Below, one piece after another: positions 1-10,233 of a stretch of 64,000 nucleotides of DNA (its first letter is position 1; every line of letters begins with the position of its first letter). The stretch lies in NCBI GenBank assembly GCA_037441125.1, contig JBBIST010000005.1:1-64000 (forward strand), in the 5' to 3' direction. The notes beneath the pieces are model-generated. The model made no database searches and was not told where the DNA came from. It saw nothing but the letters and a program-made list of their open reading frames with translations. Source of the stretch: JALHMQ01 sp037441125. Lineage in GTDB: Bacteria; Pseudomonadota; Gammaproteobacteria; Burkholderiales; Burkholderiaceae_F. Both the position numbers and the translations under genes were made by a program.

Positions 1-681
1 GTGCTGACCGACATCCTCGGCGACGAGGATCACCTCGGCGACATGGACTTCAAGGTCGCCGGTACCGCCAGCGGCGTGACCGCCCTGCAGATGGACATCA
101 AGATCGAGGGCATCACCAAGGAGATCATGCAGGTGGCGCTGGCGCAGGCCAAGGAAGGCCGGATGCACATCCTGCAGAAGATGCAGGAAGCGATGGAGGC
201 GCCGCGCGGCGAACTCTCGGCCTTTGCGCCGCGCATGATCAAGATGAAGATCAACCCGGAGAAGATCCGCGACGTGATCGGCAAGGGCGGCTCGGTGATC
301 CGCGCGCTGACCGAGGAGACCGGCACCCAGATCGACATCGAGGACGACGGCTCGATCACGATCGCCAGCGTCGACCTCGACAAGGGCCGCGAGGCCGAAC
401 GCCGGATCCGCGAGCTGACCGCCGAGGTCGAGGTCGGCAAGGTCTACGACGGCACCGTGCTGCGCCTGCTCGACTTCGGCGCCATCGTGCAGATCCTGCC
501 GGGCAAGGATGGCCTGCTGCACATCTCGCAGATCGCCAACGAACGCGTCAATGCGGTGGCCGACTACCTGAAGGAAGGCCAACAGGTGAAGGTCAAGGTG
601 ATCGAGGCCGACGAGAAGGGCCGCGTTCGCCTGTCGATGAAGGCCGCCGCTGCCGAGGTGGCCGCGGCCGCCTCGCAGTAG
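1..681 (+). CDS. pnp: Polyribonucleotide nucleotidyltransferase (PNPase), C-terminal part
   Basis: This is the 3' end of the gene for PNPase, a phosphorolytic 3'-5' exoribonuclease that acts in mRNA decay. The frame is open to the window edge, so the GTG at base 1 is almost certainly internal. About the last third of a roughly 700-residue protein is present. Residues 1-70 are the end of the second RNase PH-like domain (DMDFKVAGT). A KH domain follows at about 78-140 with the IGKGGSVI loop, then an S1 domain at about 145-210 (GKVYDGTVLRLLDFGA, GLLHISQI). The tail is a short Ala-rich stretch. Betaproteobacterial pnp usually lies just upstream of the quinone oxidoreductase and tpiA, as it does here. 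Confidence 0.97.
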   Translation: MLTDILGDEDHLGDMDFKVAGTASGVTALQMDIKIEGITKEIMQVALAQAKEGRMHILQKMQEAMEAPRGELSAFAPRMIKMKINPEKIRDVIGKGGSVIRALTEETGTQIDIEDDGSITIASVDLDKGREAERRIRELTAEVEVGKVYDGTVLRLLDFGAIVQILPGKDGLLHISQIANERVNAVADYLKEGQQVKVKVIEADEKGRVRLSMKAAAAEVAAAASQ

Positions 682-745
682 TCGGCAGCTGCCGCTCGCA
701 GCCGGACCGCGGCACGCGCCGATCGCCTCGCCGCCCGCCGCCGTC

Positions 746-1774
746 ATGCGCGCAGTCGAGATCCGCGAACCCGGCGGCCCCGAGGTGCTGCGCCCCTGCG
801 AGCGTCCGCCGCCTATCGCCGGCGCCGGCGAGGTCCTGATCCGCGTCCACGCCGCCGGCGTCAATCGCCCGGACGTCCTGCAGCGCAAGGGCGCCTACGC
901 GCCGCCGCCGGGCGCCAGTGACCTGCCCGGCCTCGAGGTCGCCGGCACGGTCGAAGGCGGCGACCTGCAGGGCAGCGACCTGCAGATCGGCGATCCGGTG
1001 TGCGCGCTGGTCGCCGGCGGCGGGTACGCCGAGCACTGCCTGGCGCCGGTCGGCCAGGTGCTGCCGGTGCCGCGCGGGCTGTCGTTCGCCGAGGCCGCCG
1101 GACTGCCCGAGACCTACTTCACCGTCTGGAGCAACGTCTTCGACCGCGGCCGGCTCGCCCCCGGCGAGACGCTGCTCGTGCACGGCGGCGCCAGCGGCAT
1201 CGGCGTGGCGGCGATCCAACTGGCGGCGACGCTCGGCCATGTCGTCTACGCGACCGCGGGCGGAGAGCGCAAGTGCCGCGCCTGCGAGGCGCTGGGCGCG
1301 CGGCGCGCGATCGACCATCGGCGCGAGGACTTCGTCGCCGTGGTCAACGAGGCCACCGGCGGTCGCGGCGTCGACCTGATCCTCGACATGGTGGCCGGCG
1401 ACTACCTGGCGCGTGAGATCGCCTGTCTGGCCGACGACGGCCGGCTGCTGATCATCGCCACCCAGGGCGGGGCGACGGGTCGGATCGACGCCGGCGCCGT
1501 GCTGCGCCGGCGCCTGACGATCACCGGCTCGACGCTGCGGCCGCGATCGGTCGCCTTCAAGGCGCAAGTCGCGCGCCGGCTGCGCAGCGTCGTCTGGCCG
1601 CTGGTCGAGGCGGGCCGGATCAAGCCGATGCTGTTTCGCAGCTTCGCTCTGGCGCAGGCGGCCGACGCGCACGCGCTGATGGAGTCGGGCGAGCACATCG
1701 GCAAGATCGTGCTCGCGGTCTCGCACCGTGCGGCAGAAGTCCCGGCGCCGCGCGCGGTCGCGCTCGCCTCTTAG
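746..1774 (+). CDS. NAD(P)H quinone oxidoreductase, zeta-crystallin/PIG3 type
   Basis: A 342-residue zinc-independent medium-chain dehydrogenase/reductase, predicted to be a cytosolic enzyme reducing quinones with NADPH. The N-terminal GroES-like fold carries the family sequence VNRPDVLQRKGAYAPPPGA at about residues 38-56. The nucleotide-binding motif HGGASGIGVAAIQLA lies at about 147-161. The zinc-binding Cys/His set of alcohol dehydrogenases is absent, as expected for this branch. The start is the ATG at 746; no strong ribosome site precedes it. The stop codon TAG (1772-1774) is part of a TAGAAT sequence that may be the -10 element for tpiA. The physiological substrate cannot be told from sequence. 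Confidence 0.93.
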   Translation: MRAVEIREPGGPEVLRPCERPPPIAGAGEVLIRVHAAGVNRPDVLQRKGAYAPPPGASDLPGLEVAGTVEGGDLQGSDLQIGDPVCALVAGGGYAEHCLAPVGQVLPVPRGLSFAEAAGLPETYFTVWSNVFDRGRLAPGETLLVHGGASGIGVAAIQLAATLGHVVYATAGGERKCRACEALGARRAIDHRREDFVAVVNEATGGRGVDLILDMVAGDYLAREIACLADDGRLLIIATQGGATGRIDAGAVLRRRLTITGSTLRPRSVAFKAQVARRLRSVVWPLVEAGRIKPMLFRSFALAQAADAHALMESGEHIGKIVLAVSHRAAEVPAPRAVALAS

Positions 1775-1777
1775 AAT
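1772..1777 (+). promoter_or_regulatory. Candidate -10 element TAGAAT for tpiA
   Basis: TAGAAT sits 22 bases before the GTG start of tpiA, which would give a leader of about 15 bases. It overlaps the TAG stop of the upstream gene. No good -35 hexamer is seen 16-18 bases upstream. The same hexamer precedes tRNA-Leu and scoA in this window, which supports it as the local -10 form. Confidence 0.4.
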
Positions 1778-1799
1778 TGCACGCTTCGGGACCGCCGTC

Positions 1800-2543
1800 G
1801 TGCGCCGCAAACTCGTCGTCGCCAACTGGAAGATGAACGGCAGCCTGGCTGCCAACGCGGCCTGGGTGGCCGAATTTCGCGCCGCTGCCGCGCCCGGCTG
1901 CGAAGTGGTCGTGTGCGCGCCGTTCGTCTATCTCGAGCAACTGGCGCGGGACCTGGCTGCTGTCGGGGCGGCGCCCGGCGCGCAGGACCTGAGCGTCGAG
2001 GCGCCGGGTGCCTTCACCGGCGAGGTCGCGGCCGAGATGCTCGCCGATGTCGGCTGCAACTGGGTGATCGTCGGCCACTCCGAGCGGCGCGCGCTGCACG
2101 GCGAGACGAACGAATTGGTGGCGGCCAAGGCCGCGCGCGCGCTTGCGCTCGGGCTGCGGCCGATCGTGTGCGTCGGCGAGACGCTCGCCGAGCGCGAGGC
2201 CGGGCGCACGATCGACGTGATCGCGGCGCAGCTCGACGCCGTGCTGGCGCGCTGCCCGCCGGCGCAGTTGCGCAGCGGCGCGATCGCCTACGAGCCGGTG
2301 TGGGCGATCGGCACCGGTCGCACTGCGGCTGCCGCGCAGGCGCAGGAAGCGCACGCGGCGATCCGCGCCCGGCTGGCGGCGACCGATGCGCCGGCGGCGG
2401 CGCGCACGCGCCTGCTGTACGGTGGCAGCGTCAAGCCGGCCAACGCGGCGGAACTTTTCGCCCAGCCGGACATCGACGGAGGGTTGATTGGCGGCGCCTC
2501 GCTGTTGGCGAAGGATTTCCTGGCGATCTGCGCCGCCGCCTGA
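1800..2543 (+). CDS. tpiA: Triosephosphate isomerase
   Basis: A 247-residue glycolytic and gluconeogenic enzyme that interconverts dihydroxyacetone phosphate and glyceraldehyde 3-phosphate in the cytosol. Signatures are ANWKMNG near the N terminus (active-site Asn and Lys), VGHSERR with the catalytic His near residue 90, AYEPVWAIGTG with the catalytic Glu near residue 164, and the phosphate-binding YGGSVKPANA. I chose the GTG at 1800 because it places LVVANWKMNG at the usual distance from the N terminus. The frame is open upstream to 1728 but encodes an Arg-rich extension unlike the family. secG follows after 57 bases. Confidence 0.97.
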   Translation: MRRKLVVANWKMNGSLAANAAWVAEFRAAAAPGCEVVVCAPFVYLEQLARDLAAVGAAPGAQDLSVEAPGAFTGEVAAEMLADVGCNWVIVGHSERRALHGETNELVAAKAARALALGLRPIVCVGETLAEREAGRTIDVIAAQLDAVLARCPPAQLRSGAIAYEPVWAIGTGRTAAAAQAQEAHAAIRARLAATDAPAAARTRLLYGGSVKPANAAELFAQPDIDGGLIGGASLLAKDFLAICAAA

Positions 2544-2600
2544 CAGCAGCGCGCGCCGATTGCGGGTAGCGCGCCTGAACATCGATTGAAGGAGTTGCGA

Positions 2601-3014
2601 ATGGACCTGTTGAACACCGTTCTGATCGTCGTGCTGTCGCTGTGCGCGATCACGGTCATCGTGCTGGTGCTGCTGCAGCAAGGCAAGGGCGCCGACATGG
2701 GCGCGGCCTTCGGCGGCGGCGCCTCGGGCAGCCTGTTCGGCGCCACCGGATCGGCGAACTTCCTGTCGCGCAGCACCGCGGTGACGGCGACGATCTTTTT
2801 CCTCGCGACGCTCGGTCTGGCCTACATCGCGACTTCGCAGCGCGTGCCCGCGCCCGAGCGCGGCGGCGTCATGGGTCCGATGCAGGACGCGGGCAAGCAG
2901 GGCGCAGTCCCGCGGCCGGTCGACGGCGTTCCCGCGCCGGCCGGAGCGCCGCCCGCAGCCCCCGGTTCGGTGCCTGCGCCCGTGGCGCCCGGCAAGGCCG
3001 ATATTCCGAAGTAA
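2601..3014 (+). CDS. secG: Preprotein translocase subunit SecG
   Basis: A 137-residue inner-membrane subunit of the SecYEG protein-export channel. Two hydrophobic helices at about residues 4-26 and 53-74 flank the conserved cytoplasmic loop (LLQQGKGADMGAAFGGG, SLFGATGSANFL). The ATG at 2601 is preceded by AAGGAG (2589-2594). An in-frame TTG at 2586 lies upstream of that ribosome site and is not the start. The C-terminal 50 residues are a Pro/Ala-rich low-complexity tail, typical of betaproteobacterial SecG. The tpiA-secG-tRNA-Leu order is conserved in this group. Confidence 0.95.
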   Translation: MDLLNTVLIVVLSLCAITVIVLVLLQQGKGADMGAAFGGGASGSLFGATGSANFLSRSTAVTATIFFLATLGLAYIATSQRVPAPERGGVMGPMQDAGKQGAVPRPVDGVPAPAGAPPAAPGSVPAPVAPGKADIPK

Positions 3015-3088
3015 GTAGCGGCTCGTTCACAGGCGATAACTCGGTCGCGCGCGCGGCTGTTGCAGCGCGGCGCACGCAGCGGTTCGAG

Positions 3089-3094
3089 TAGAAT
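3089..3094 (+). promoter_or_regulatory. Candidate -10 element TAGAAT for tRNA-Leu
   Basis: TAGAAT lies 11 bases before the first base of the tRNA and is followed by a GC-only stretch (CCGCGCGC), the discriminator type seen at stable-RNA promoters under stringent control. No -35 hexamer with normal spacing is obvious. Confidence 0.45.
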
Positions 3095-3105
3095 CCGCGC
3101 GCTTT

Positions 3106-3190
3106 GCCCACGTGGTGGAATTGGTAGACACACCATCTTGAGGGGGTGGCGGCGCAAGCCGTGTGCGTTCGAGTCGCACCGTGGGCACCA
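3106..3190 (+). tRNA. tRNA-Leu (anticodon GAG)
   Basis: An 85-base class II tRNA with encoded CCA (3188-3190). The acceptor arms are GCCCACG (3106-3112) and CGTGGGC (3180-3186), with A3187 as discriminator. The anticodon stem CCATC/GGTGG (3133-3137/3145-3149) encloses the loop TTGAGGG with anticodon GAG at 3140-3142. The T-arm GTTCGAGTC and a long variable arm are present. It reads CUC/CUU leucine codons. Its place between secG and nuoA is conserved in betaproteobacteria. Confidence 0.97.
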
Positions 3191-3345
3191 CCAGAGGAAC
3201 CTGCGGTCGAGGCGCGAGCAAGGGCTTGGCTGCACCGGGCGTCGGCGGACATCGCGAGGGCATCGGCGGTTGAATGGCCGCATGCACCGGAGGCGATCGA
3301 GGCGGGCCCGGCGGTGGATTGCGCGAACGACTCCAAGGCCCACCC

Positions 3346-3711
3346 GTGAACCTCGAGAGCTACCTGCCGGTCCTGCTGTTCATCCTGGTCGGACTGGCCG
3401 TCGGTGCCGGCCCGCTGATCATCGGCAAGCTGGTCGGTCCGAGCCGGCCCGACCCGGAGAAGCTCTCGCCCTACGAGTGCGGCTTCGAAGCCTTCGAGGA
3501 CGCGCGCATGCAGTTCGACGTGCGCTACTACCTGATCGCGATCCTGTTCATCCTGTTCGATCTGGAGATCGCGTTCCTGTTCCCGTGGGCGGTGATCCTC
3601 GGCGATCTGCCGGCCTGGGGCATCGGCTTCTGGTCGATGATGGTGTTCCTGGCGATCCTCACGGTCGGTTTCGCCTACGAGTGGAAGAAGGGCGCGCTCG
3701 ACTGGGAGTAG
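3346..3711 (+). CDS. nuoA: NADH-quinone oxidoreductase subunit A
   Basis: A 121-residue membrane subunit of complex I with three transmembrane helices, located near the quinone site. Family signatures are PYECGFEAFEDARMQFDVRY and LFILFDLEIAFLFPWA. The start is the GTG at 3346, giving VNLESYLPVLLFIL, which matches the usual N terminus. The frame stays open upstream to 3274 but encodes a Gly/Arg-rich stretch unlike NuoA. This is the first gene of the fourteen-gene nuo operon. The 155 bases between the tRNA and this start show no clear promoter, so some transcription may read through from upstream. Confidence 0.96.
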   Translation: MNLESYLPVLLFILVGLAVGAGPLIIGKLVGPSRPDPEKLSPYECGFEAFEDARMQFDVRYYLIAILFILFDLEIAFLFPWAVILGDLPAWGIGFWSMMVFLAILTVGFAYEWKKGALDWE

Positions 3712-3739
3712 TCCGAGCAGGCCGCGCGGGAGCATCGAC

Positions 3740-4216
3740 ATGGGCATCGAAGGCGTGCTGAACCAGGGCTTCGTCACCACCAGCGTCGACAAGCTGGTCA
3801 ACTGGAGCAAGACCGGCTCGATGTGGCCGATGACCTTCGGCCTGGCTTGCTGCGCGGTCGAGATGATGCATGCCGGCGCCGCGCGCTACGACCTCGACCG
3901 CTTCGGCATCTTCTTCCGCCCCAGTCCGCGCCAGAGCGACGTGATGATCGTCGCCGGCACCCTGTGCAACAAGATGGCGCCGGCGCTGCGCAAGGTCTAC
4001 GACCAGATGGCCGAGCCGCGCTGGGTGCTGAGCATGGGCTCGTGCGCCAACGGCGGCGGCTACTACCACTACAGCTACTCGGTGGTGCGCGGCTGCGACC
4101 GCATCGTTCCGGTCGACGTCTACGTGCCCGGCTGCCCGCCGACGGCCGAGGCGCTGATCTACGGAATCATCCAGTTGCAGAACAAGATCCGCCGCACGCA
4201 CACGATCGCGCGCTGA
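3740..4216 (+). CDS. nuoB: NADH-quinone oxidoreductase subunit B
   Basis: A 158-residue peripheral-arm subunit of complex I that carries the terminal 4Fe-4S cluster N2, which passes electrons to ubiquinone. The four cluster ligands are visible: Cys37-Cys38 in LACCAVEMM, Cys102 in GSCANGGG, and Cys132 in VPGCPPT. Length is standard for the family. It lies 28 bases after nuoA and 4 bases before nuoC. Confidence 0.98.
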   Translation: MGIEGVLNQGFVTTSVDKLVNWSKTGSMWPMTFGLACCAVEMMHAGAARYDLDRFGIFFRPSPRQSDVMIVAGTLCNKMAPALRKVYDQMAEPRWVLSMGSCANGGGYYHYSYSVVRGCDRIVPVDVYVPGCPPTAEALIYGIIQLQNKIRRTHTIAR

Positions 4217-4220
4217 ACTG

Positions 4221-4814
4221 ATGACGCGCCTCGAGACCCTGGTCGAGCAACTGCGCGCCGCGTTCGGCGAGCGCCTGCGCACGCGCGCGGCGCTGGCGGA
4301 AGTGACCGCCGAAGTCGATGCCGCTGCCTATCGCGACGCCTGCCTGAGGCTGCGCGACGATCCGCGCCTGGGCTTCGAGCAGTGCGTCGACCTGTGCGGG
4401 GTCGATTACCTGGGCTTCGGCGACGGCACGCGGTCGGGTCCTCGCTTCGCGGTCGTTCTGCACCTGCTGTCGCTGGCGCACAACTGGCGGCTGCGACTGC
4501 GCTGCTTCTGCCCGGACGACGATCTGCCGCTGCTCGCCTCAGTGGTCGACGTCTGGTCCGCGGTCAACTGGTACGAGCGCGAGGCCTTCGATCTCTACGG
4601 CATCGTCTTCGACGGCCACCCCGACCTGCGCCGGATCCTGACCGACTACGGCTTCGTCGGCCACCCGTTCCGCAAGGACTTCCCGATCTCGGGTCACGTC
4701 GAGATGCGCTACGACCCGGGCGAGCGGCGCGTCGTCTACCAGCCGGTGTCGATCGAGCCGCGCGAGATCGTGCCGCGGGTGATCCGCGAAGACAGCTACG
4801 GGCAGGGGCGCTGA
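4221..4814 (+). CDS. nuoC: NADH-quinone oxidoreductase subunit C
   Basis: A 197-residue subunit of the connecting module of complex I, corresponding to the 30-kDa subunit. The C-terminal signature WYEREAFDLYGIVFDGHPDL followed by RRILTDYGF and HPFRKDFP is intact. In this lineage it is a separate gene rather than a NuoCD fusion as in E. coli. The ATG at 4221 lies 4 bases after nuoB and the stop lies 2 bases before the nuoD start, so translation is probably coupled. Confidence 0.97.
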   Translation: MTRLETLVEQLRAAFGERLRTRAALAEVTAEVDAAAYRDACLRLRDDPRLGFEQCVDLCGVDYLGFGDGTRSGPRFAVVLHLLSLAHNWRLRLRCFCPDDDLPLLASVVDVWSAVNWYEREAFDLYGIVFDGHPDLRRILTDYGFVGHPFRKDFPISGHVEMRYDPGERRVVYQPVSIEPREIVPRVIREDSYGQGR

Positions 4815-4816
4815 CC

Positions 4817-6070
4817 GTGGCCGAGATCAAGAATTACACGCTCAACTTTGGTCCCCAGCATCCGGCGGCGCACGGGGTGCTGCGGCTGGTGCTCGAGCTC
4901 GACGGCGAGGTGATCCAGCGCGCCGATCCGCACATCGGCCTGCTGCACCGCGCGACCGAGAAGCTGGCCGAGACGCGAACGTTCATCCAGTCGGTGCCGT
5001 ACATGGATCGGCTCGACTACGTGTCGATGATGGCCAACGAGCACGGCTACGTGATGGCGATCGAGAAGCTGCTCGGCCTCGAAGTGCCGCTGCGTGCCCA
5101 GTACATCCGCGTGCTGTTCGACGAGATCACGCGCCTGCTCAATCACCTGCTGTGGATCGGCGCGCACGGCCTGGACGTCGGCGCCATGGCGGTGTTCCTG
5201 TACGCGTTTCGCGAGCGCGAAGACCTGATGGACATGTACGAGGCGGTGTCCGGCGCGCGCATGCACGCCGCCTACTACCGCCCGGGCGGCGTCTATCGCG
5301 ACCTGCCCGAGCGCATGCCGCAGTACCAGCCGAGCAAGTACCGCGGCGCCAAGGAGACGGCGCGCCTGAACGAGAACCGCCAGGGCTCGCTGCTCGACTT
5401 CATCGAAGACTTCAGCCGCCGCTTCCCGGCCTGCGTCGACGAGTACGAGACGCTGCTCACCGACAACCGGATCTGGAAGCAGCGCCTGGTCGGCATCGGC
5501 GTGGTCTCGCCCGAACGGGCGCTGCAGATGGGCTTCACCGGGCCGATGCTGCGCGGTTCCGGCGTCGAATGGGACCTGCGCAAGAAGCAACCCTACGAGG
5601 TCTACGACCGGGTGCAGTTCGAGGTGCCGGTCGGCCGCAACGGCGACTGCTACGACCGCTATCTGGTGCGGGTCGAGGAGATGCGCCAGTCGAACCGGAT
5701 CATCGAGCAGTGCGTCGACTGGCTGCGCGCCCACCCGGGTCCGGTGATCAGCGACGACCACAAGGTGGCGCCGCCGTCGCGGGTCGAGATGAAGTCGAAC
5801 ATGGAAGAGCTGATCCACCACTTCAAGCTGTTCAGCGAGGGCATGCACGTGCCGCCGGGCGAGGCCTACGCGGCGGTCGAGCATCCGAAGGGCGAGTTCG
5901 GCATCTACCTGGTGAGCGACGGCGCCAACAAGCCGTTCCGGCTGAAGATCCGCGCCCCCGGCTTCGCCCATCTGCAGTCGCTCGACGAGATGGCGCGCGG
6001 CCACATGCTGGCCGACGCGGTGGCGATCATCGGCACCCAGGACATCGTGTTCGGCGAGATCGACCGGTAG
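4817..6070 (+). CDS. nuoD: NADH-quinone oxidoreductase subunit D
   Basis: A 417-residue, 49-kDa-type subunit that shapes the quinone pocket of complex I together with NuoB. It begins with the family N terminus YTLNFGPQHPAAHGVLRL and has HIGLLHRATEKLAE and SDGANKPFRLKIRAPGF. The start is the GTG at 4817, two bases after the nuoC stop. An open frame runs upstream to 4382 but is antisense-quality sequence inside nuoC. No ligand or length anomaly is seen. Confidence 0.97.
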   Translation: MAEIKNYTLNFGPQHPAAHGVLRLVLELDGEVIQRADPHIGLLHRATEKLAETRTFIQSVPYMDRLDYVSMMANEHGYVMAIEKLLGLEVPLRAQYIRVLFDEITRLLNHLLWIGAHGLDVGAMAVFLYAFREREDLMDMYEAVSGARMHAAYYRPGGVYRDLPERMPQYQPSKYRGAKETARLNENRQGSLLDFIEDFSRRFPACVDEYETLLTDNRIWKQRLVGIGVVSPERALQMGFTGPMLRGSGVEWDLRKKQPYEVYDRVQFEVPVGRNGDCYDRYLVRVEEMRQSNRIIEQCVDWLRAHPGPVISDDHKVAPPSRVEMKSNMEELIHHFKLFSEGMHVPPGEAYAAVEHPKGEFGIYLVSDGANKPFRLKIRAPGFAHLQSLDEMARGHMLADAVAIIGTQDIVFGEIDR

Positions 6071-6075
6071 AGCGC

Positions 6076-6611
6076 ATGGATCCCGTGTCCCGCAACGAAC
6101 CTTCGCCGAAGCTGCTGTCGGCCGAGGCGCTGGCGCGCATCGAGCGCGAGGCGGCGAAGTTCCCGCCCGAGCGGCGCCAGTCGGCGGTGATGGCGGCGCT
6201 GCAGATCGCGCAGCTCGAGCACGGCTGGCTGCGCAAGGAGCTGATCGAAGAGGTCGCCGCCGTGCTCGGCATGCCGGCGATCGCGGTCTACGAGGTGGCA
6301 AGCTTCTACGCGATGTACGACCTCGATCCGGTCGGCCGCCACAAGCTCACCGTGTGCACCAATCTGCCGTGTGCGCTGTCGGGCGCGACCGCCGCCGCCG
6401 CGCACCTGCGGCGCCGGCTTGGCATCGACTTCGGCGAGACCAGCGCCGACGGCGACTTCACGCTCAAGGAAGGCGAGTGCTTGGGCGCCTGCGGCGACGC
6501 GCCGGTGCTGCTGGTCAACAACCACCGCATGTGCAGCTTCATGAGTCACGACAAGCTCGATGCGTTGCTCGACGAGCTGAAGGACTCCGGGCCGGCGGGA
6601 GCAGCGGACAA

Positions 6612-6615
<4 letters not shown>
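6076..6615 (+). CDS. nuoE: NADH-quinone oxidoreductase subunit E
   Basis: A 179-residue, 24-kDa-type subunit of the NADH-dehydrogenase module, which binds the 2Fe-2S cluster N1a. Ligand motifs are CTNLPC (first Cys pair) and GECLGACGDAP (second pair). The ATG at 6076 lies 5 bases after nuoD. The stop TGA overlaps the nuoF ATG (ATGA at 6612-6615), which indicates translational coupling. Confidence 0.96.
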
Positions 6616-7914
<1,299 letters not shown>

Positions 7915-7922
<8 letters not shown>

Positions 7923-10233
7923 AGTCGAAATCGACGGCCGCAAGGTCGCGGTGCCGGAAGGCAGCACGGTGATGGAGGCCGCGTCGCGGCTCGACATCTA
8001 CGTGCCGCACTTCTGCTACCACAAGAAGCTGTCGATCGCCGCCAACTGCCGCATGTGCCTGGTCGAGGTCGAGAAGGCGCCCAAGCCGCTGCCGGCCTGC
8101 GCCACACCGGTGACGCAGGGGATGGTCGTGCACACCGCGAGCGAGCGCGCCAAGCAGGCGCAGAAGGCGGTGATGGAGTTCCTGCTGATCAACCATCCGC
8201 TTGACTGCCCGATCTGCGACCAGGGCGGCGAGTGCCAGTTGCAGGATCTGGCGGTCGGCTACGGCGCCTCGGCGAGCCGCTACGCCGAGCCCAAGCGCGT
8301 CGTGTTCCACAAGTCGCTCGGCCCGCTGATCGCGGCCGAGGAGATGAGCCGCTGCATCCACTGCACGCGCTGCGTGCGCTTCGGGCGCGAGATCGCCGGC
8401 CAGATGGAACTGGGGATGGCCGGGCGCGGCGAGCACGCCGAGATCCTCGCCTTCGTCGATCGCAGCATCGATCACGAACTGTCCGGCAACATGATCGACC
8501 TGTGCCCGGTCGGCGCCCTCACCAGCAAGCCGTTCCGCTACGCCGCGCGCGCCTGGGAGCTGGGGCGCCGGCGCAGTGTCGCCGGCCACGACGCGCTGGG
8601 CAGCAACCTGATCGTCCAGGTCAAGGGCCAGCGCGTGCTGCGCGTGCTGCCCTTTGCCAACGAGGCGGTCAACGAGTGCTGGCTGTCCGACCGCGACCGC
8701 TTCAGCTACGAGGGCCTGTACGCGGCCGACCGCCTGGCGCGGCCGATGCTCAAGCAGAGCGGGCAGTGGCGCGAGGTCGACTGGAACGACGCGCTCGACT
8801 ACGCGAGCCACGCGCTGCGCCAGGTGCGCGCCGCGCACGGCGCCGATGCGATCGGCGCGCTCGCCGCGCCCGGCGCGACGCTGGAAGAACTGTTTCTCCT
8901 CGGCCGGCTGGTGCGCGGCCTGGGCGGCGACAACATCGACTTTCGCCTGCGCCAGAGCGACTTCTCGGCCGACGGCCGGCGGCGCGGTGCACCCTGGCTC
9001 GGCATGCCGGTGGCGGCGATCAACGACCTCGACCGCCTGCTGCTGGTGGGATCGTTCCTGCGCACCGACCAGCCGCTGCTGTCGGCGCGCGTGCGCGCCG
9101 CCGCCCGGCGCGGCTGCCAGGTGAGCGTCGTGCACGCGGCCGACGACGACCTGCTGCTGCCGGTCGCTGCGCGCGCGATCGTCGCCCCGTCGGTCTGGCC
9201 GCGGGCGCTGGCCGAGATCGCCGCCGCGCTGGCGCGGATCAAGGGCGTGCCGGCGCCGGTGGCGCAGGTGAGCGCGGGCGAGGACGCGCAGCGCATCGCC
9301 GCCAGCCTTGCCGGCGGCAGCCGCGCCGCGGTGCTGCTCGGCAACGGCGCGCTGCACAGCCCGCAGGCGGCGCCGATCCAGGCACTGGCGCAGTGGATCG
9401 CGCAGGCGAGCGGCGCCGTCTTCGGCGTGCTCGGCGAGAGCGCCAACAGCGTCGGCGGCCATCTGGTCGAGGCGCTGCCGGTCAAGGGCGGCCTGAATGC
9501 GCGCGCGATGCTCGAGCAGCCGCGCCGCGCCTACCTCCTGTGGAACCTTGAGCCCGAGTACGACTGCGCCGATCCGACGCTGGCGCTGCGCGCGCTCGCC
9601 GCCGCCGACACCGTGATCTCGTTTTCGATGTATCGCAACGGCGCGCTCGAGTACGCCGATGCGATCCTGCCGATCGCCTCGTTCTTCGAGACCTCGGGCA
9701 CCTTCGTCAATACCGAGGGCCGCGTGCAGTCGTTCCACGGCGCCGCGGCGCCGCCGGGCGAGGCGCGGCCGGGCTGGAAGGTCCTGCGCGTGCTCGGCTC
9801 GCGGCTCGATCTGCCGGGCTTCGAGTTCGACACCCCGGAGGCGCTGCGCGCGGCGCTGCCGCCGCTCGGTGCCGATCGGCTCGACGGCCGCATCGACCTG
9901 GCGCCGGCGCTGCCGGCGTCCGCCACGCCCGAGTTCGAGCGCCTGGCCGAAGTGCCGCTGTACTGCGTCGATCCGCTGGTGCGCCGCGCCGAGTCGTTGC
10001 AGAAGACCGCCGCCGCACGGCGGCCGAAGCTCAGTGCCAATCGCGCCACGCTGGCGCGCGCCGGCCTGGCGCCCGGCGACCAGGCGCGCGTGCGCCAGGG
10101 CGAGGCTGCGGCGCTGCTCGAGGTCGCGCTCGACCAGCGCCTCGCCGACGGCGTGCTGCGCGTGCCGGCCGGCCATGCCGCCACCAGCACCCTGGGGGCG
10201 ATGTTCGGCGCCGTTGCCGTGGAGCGTGCCTGA
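7915..10233 (+). CDS. nuoG: NADH-quinone oxidoreductase subunit G
   Basis: A 772-residue, 75-kDa-type iron-sulfur subunit of complex I. The N-terminal ferredoxin-like domain has the 2Fe-2S ligands in FCYHKKLSIAANCRMC and the Cys in PACATPV. The His/Cys-ligated 4Fe-4S motif is in HPLDCPICDQGGECQLQD, and a further cluster motif is SRCIHCTRCVRF with LCPVGALTSKPF. The remaining 550 residues are the molybdopterin-oxidoreductase-like fold, which carries no cofactor in complex I and is less conserved. Start and stop overlap nuoF and nuoH. Confidence 0.97.
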